IMG/VR virus record: IMGVR_UViG_3300032287_001934
Span: 1 to 20,264 of that record
Length of the DNA: 20,264 bases
Source: a virus
Strand: one strand, 5' to 3'
Shown one piece after another: positions 18,245-20,264 of this stretch. Position 1 is the stretch's first letter, and the number at the start of each line of letters is the position of its first letter. The notes beneath the pieces were generated by a model. The model was not told the origin of the DNA. It saw only the letters and a list, made by a program, of their open reading frames with translations, and searched no databases. A program made the position numbers and the translations under genes.

Positions 18245-19105
18245 ATGTCCGAAGAGATGGTGACACGAACCGCTGACTCGCCAGCAGCGGCAACGGGCAA
18301 TGTTGGTGGAGCGTTGATGGATTTTGTACGGGATGCCGCCGATTCCGATAGCTTTGATAACCGGGCGTTAAACACACAGAGCGAACCAGCAGACGCAATT
18401 GACAATAACGAATATATTGATGCTTTTCAAGATAAAGATATTCAGAGTGTTGTTAAGCAAAAACTATTAGATTCAGTTGCTCCAGAGCAACCATCTAATG
18501 TTCCGTATGAACGATTTCGTGAAGTTAATGAGGAAGCGAAAGCTTTAAAGCAACAACAAGAAGCGTTTGGACGGTGGGCTGATGTAATAAATCAGTTTGA
18601 AAATAGCGGTTTCAAATCTGCAGCTGATGTTCAAAAGGCATTACAGCAACAGGAGATTGCTAAACAAGAACAGGCCATTCGTAATAGGTGGAGTGACAAA
18701 ATCTCTACTGAATACATGGATCCTGATGCTGCAAATGCATATGCCGAAGCTGAAGTAAATAAGTTCCGGTACGACCAAGTTGTATCTCAAATGAACAACT
18801 ATATGGTCACTCAACAAAGAGTTGAGGCATTTGAGCAATTCCCATATGCACGTCGAGCAGAAGATGTAGTCGATCAGTTAATCCAATCTGGCATTGCTCC
18901 AACTGAAGCAGCTAGAGCAGTACACAATCAAGTACAGGGATTAGTTGAATCACTCGTCCCAGAATTGCTCGATCTTGTAAATGAACGACGAACAGTACCA
19001 ACACCAATTGATACAAGTTCTTCAGCACAACCAGTAGTACAGCCCCAGCAACCACAGCGAAGTGCGTTATCAGGAATAACGCGTTTGCTAGGTATTGGGC
19101 GTTAG
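18245..19105 (+). CDS. Capsid scaffolding protein
   Basis: 286 aa, between portal and major capsid, the standard place for a scaffold. Composition is acidic, Gln/Ala-rich and helical. The segment VPYERFREVNEEAKALK (86-102) is a recurrent signature of phage scaffolds, followed by a Gln-rich coiled coil (~103-160) and a disordered Pro/Ser/Gln linker (~250-272). It ends in a short basic amphipathic helix SGITRLLGIGR (276-286), typical of scaffold C-termini that bind the capsid protein. It should assemble inside the procapsid and leave before or during packaging. ATG 18245 follows the portal stop with no gap, so translation is coupled. Confidence 0.9.
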   Translation: MSEEMVTRTADSPAAATGNVGGALMDFVRDAADSDSFDNRALNTQSEPADAIDNNEYIDAFQDKDIQSVVKQKLLDSVAPEQPSNVPYERFREVNEEAKALKQQQEAFGRWADVINQFENSGFKSAADVQKALQQQEIAKQEQAIRNRWSDKISTEYMDPDAANAYAEAEVNKFRYDQVVSQMNNYMVTQQRVEAFEQFPYARRAEDVVDQLIQSGIAPTEAARAVHNQVQGLVESLVPELLDLVNERRTVPTPIDTSSSAQPVVQPQQPQRSALSGITRLLGIGR

Positions 19106-19114
19106 GAGTAACCA

Positions 19115-20128
19115 ATGGCTATCGATTTTAACGGTGCACTTACACTCGCAGATCAAGCTGTCCTTTCAAACGATCCTCTTGTAAAAGAAATCACCATGTC
19201 TCTGCACCAGACATGGAACGCAATCAAGGACATCCCTTTCTACACATCGCCTTCCTTACGACAGGTTGGTGTTCGCTATACGAACGAAGCTGGCACAATC
19301 CCAATGCCGACGTGGTCTACCATTAACGGTGAACCAAACGCAGTCAAGGGTAAGCCAAAGTCGTACGAAGAGCAGATGTACCTCATCCGTAATAAGATTA
19401 CGGTTGACTCTCGTTTGCTTGACCAGCCAAACAACATCATTGATCCTGTAGAAGCACAGATCAAGATCTTCTTAGAAGGCTTTGCATACGATTTTAATGA
19501 CAAGTTCATTAATAACGATCCAACGTCTCTTGCTGCTGGTAATAGCCCAGATTGTTTTCCCGGATTGCGTTACCGTTTAGAGAACCGTGCAATGTTTGAC
19601 ATTCCACAAGACTGTCTTATTGCACCAGCATCTACGGCTGCATCTCTTGACACAACCTCTACATACAATGCTCTCGAAGCTAACGGAACGATGTCTGCAC
19701 TTCAGGAAATGTTTGATAACTTGAACGCACCTGATGGAACTGGCATCGTTTTATATATGAACGAAGAAACCAAGCGTCGATTTGAATTTGTCATTCGAGC
19801 ACTTGGATCTGGTACTGGTTTTGATGCTAACAAGGATGCATTCGACCGCAATGTTGAATCGTTTAAGGGAGCTAAGATTCGTACCGTTGGACGTAAGGTT
19901 GATGGTTCTACACCAGTTATTAGTGCTCCTACTAACTTTGCCGATATCTATGCAGTTCGTTATGGAACTGGATATGTACAAGGTTGGCAATCTGGACCAT
20001 TTAAGCCTGAGTATTTGGGTAAGTCGAAGGAAAACGGCATCATGCATAATGTTTTATTCGACTGGGGCATGGGTCTCTGGATGCCTAATACGCGTTCTCT
20101 GGCACGTTTACGTTTGGCTACAAACTAA
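19115..20128 (+). CDS. Major capsid protein (HK97-fold type)
   Basis: 337 aa, the shell subunit. Position after the scaffold and the sequence pattern support this: an N-terminal arm with ADQAVLSNDPLVKEITMSL, then RQVGVRYTNEAGTIPMPTW, SYEEQMYLIRNKITVDSRLL and an FLEGFAYDFNDKFIN spine-helix region. The C-terminal part has an A-domain-like block and IYAVRYGTGYVQGWQ. No N-terminal delta domain is visible, consistent with a separate scaffold. AGGAG lies 6 bases before ATG 19115, the best ribosome binding site of the structural genes. By eye 15 of 16 lysine codons are AAG and Asn is mostly AAC, unlike upstream genes, as expected for a very highly expressed protein. Confidence 0.92.
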   Translation: MAIDFNGALTLADQAVLSNDPLVKEITMSLHQTWNAIKDIPFYTSPSLRQVGVRYTNEAGTIPMPTWSTINGEPNAVKGKPKSYEEQMYLIRNKITVDSRLLDQPNNIIDPVEAQIKIFLEGFAYDFNDKFINNDPTSLAAGNSPDCFPGLRYRLENRAMFDIPQDCLIAPASTAASLDTTSTYNALEANGTMSALQEMFDNLNAPDGTGIVLYMNEETKRRFEFVIRALGSGTGFDANKDAFDRNVESFKGAKIRTVGRKVDGSTPVISAPTNFADIYAVRYGTGYVQGWQSGPFKPEYLGKSKENGIMHNVLFDWGMGLWMPNTRSLARLRLATN

Positions 20129-20140
20129 GGAGATAATGAT

Positions 20141-20264
20141 ATGCGCGACGCTAAACTTACATTTGTATACCCAACTGCTGCAGTAACTGCTACTGCATCA
20201 GTCATGGGTTCGACAGGCGCTGGCCCAGCAATTGTCATTGGTGGTACTTCCTATAGTCTAGGTA
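20141..20264 (+). CDS. Virion protein following the capsid gene (5' part only)
   Basis: Begins at ATG 20141 with GGAG (20129-20132) eight bases upstream, 12 bases after the capsid stop, and runs out of the window after 41 codons. The visible start MRDAKLTFVYPTAAVTATAS is followed by a Gly/Ser/Thr-rich stretch of small residues with beta character. A gene in this place is usually a head decoration, stabilising or connector protein. The fragment is too short to choose. An ATG at 20136 in another frame soon stops and is rejected. Confidence 0.75.
   Translation, partial: MRDAKLTFVYPTAAVTATASVMGSTGAGPAIVIGGTSYSLG

Noticed and set aside
1-20264. CRISPR array, insertion sequence, integrase or attachment site
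   Set aside because: No regularly spaced identical repeats with unique spacers, no transposase or recombinase-like frame, and no repeated tRNA-end sequence were found in the window.

Overview
This window is part of a tailed double-stranded DNA bacteriophage genome (Caudoviricetes). It holds a complete DNA packaging and head module in canonical order: small terminase, large terminase, portal, scaffold, major capsid protein. It also has a nucleotide-metabolism and replication module (dUTPase, ThyX, SSB, a staphylococcal-type nuclease) and two phage tRNA genes. The ~730-residue portal resembles the P22-like type, which favours a podovirus. No integrase, lysogeny repressor or host gene is recognised, so lifestyle and host cannot be read from this window. 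Base composition is moderately AT-rich throughout. The host is presumably bacterial, since Shine-Dalgarno sites and intrinsic terminators are clear.

Layout. (1) 1-1371: five small leftward genes of unknown function, one cut by the window edge. All share an almost identical start-associated sequence (AGGAGTTTAGTT before ATG). Three of the four internal junctions are very short, and two of those plus the tandem pair at 929-1003 carry terminator-like hairpins whose U-tract runs into the next ribosome binding site. (2) 1386-1724: a divergent noncoding control region with a 15-bp-stem hairpin, 22-bp-spaced repeats, a palindrome and an extended -10 promoter candidate. (3) 1725-3471: rightward unit with an unknown 84-aa gene, dUTPase, a DUF3310-like gene with a ribbon-helix-helix gene nested out of frame in its 3' end, tRNA-Asn(GUU), and a basic 158-aa protein, closed by a strong terminator. 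(4) 3631-4453: a second terminator, then TATAAT 5 bp before a probably leaderless DUF5872-like gene, coupled to a staphylococcal-nuclease-fold gene. (5) 4554-5722: promoter candidate, tRNA-Leu(UAA), thyX, ssb, terminator. (6) 5726-20264: another TATAAT directly after the terminator, then an uninterrupted late unit. It runs from small basic proteins through a 222-aa Ala/Lys-rich protein, a 1793-aa giant protein with octapeptide repeats and a 399-aa companion, to terS, terL, a previously untracked 52-aa membrane protein, portal, scaffold, capsid, and the start of a following virion gene.

How it fits together. dUTPase and ThyX clear dUTP and make dTMP for phage DNA synthesis, and SSB covers single strands. 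The nuclease may recycle host DNA, though this is inference. The nested ribbon-helix-helix protein is the only recognisable DNA-binding regulator. The giant protein and its companion sit directly upstream of terS in the late unit and are plausible internal-virion or ejection proteins, which is a positional inference only. The most unusual features are the start-associated-sequence/hairpin architecture of the leftward cluster, the overprinted ribbon-helix-helix gene, the fused terminator/-10 modules and the giant repeat-bearing protein.
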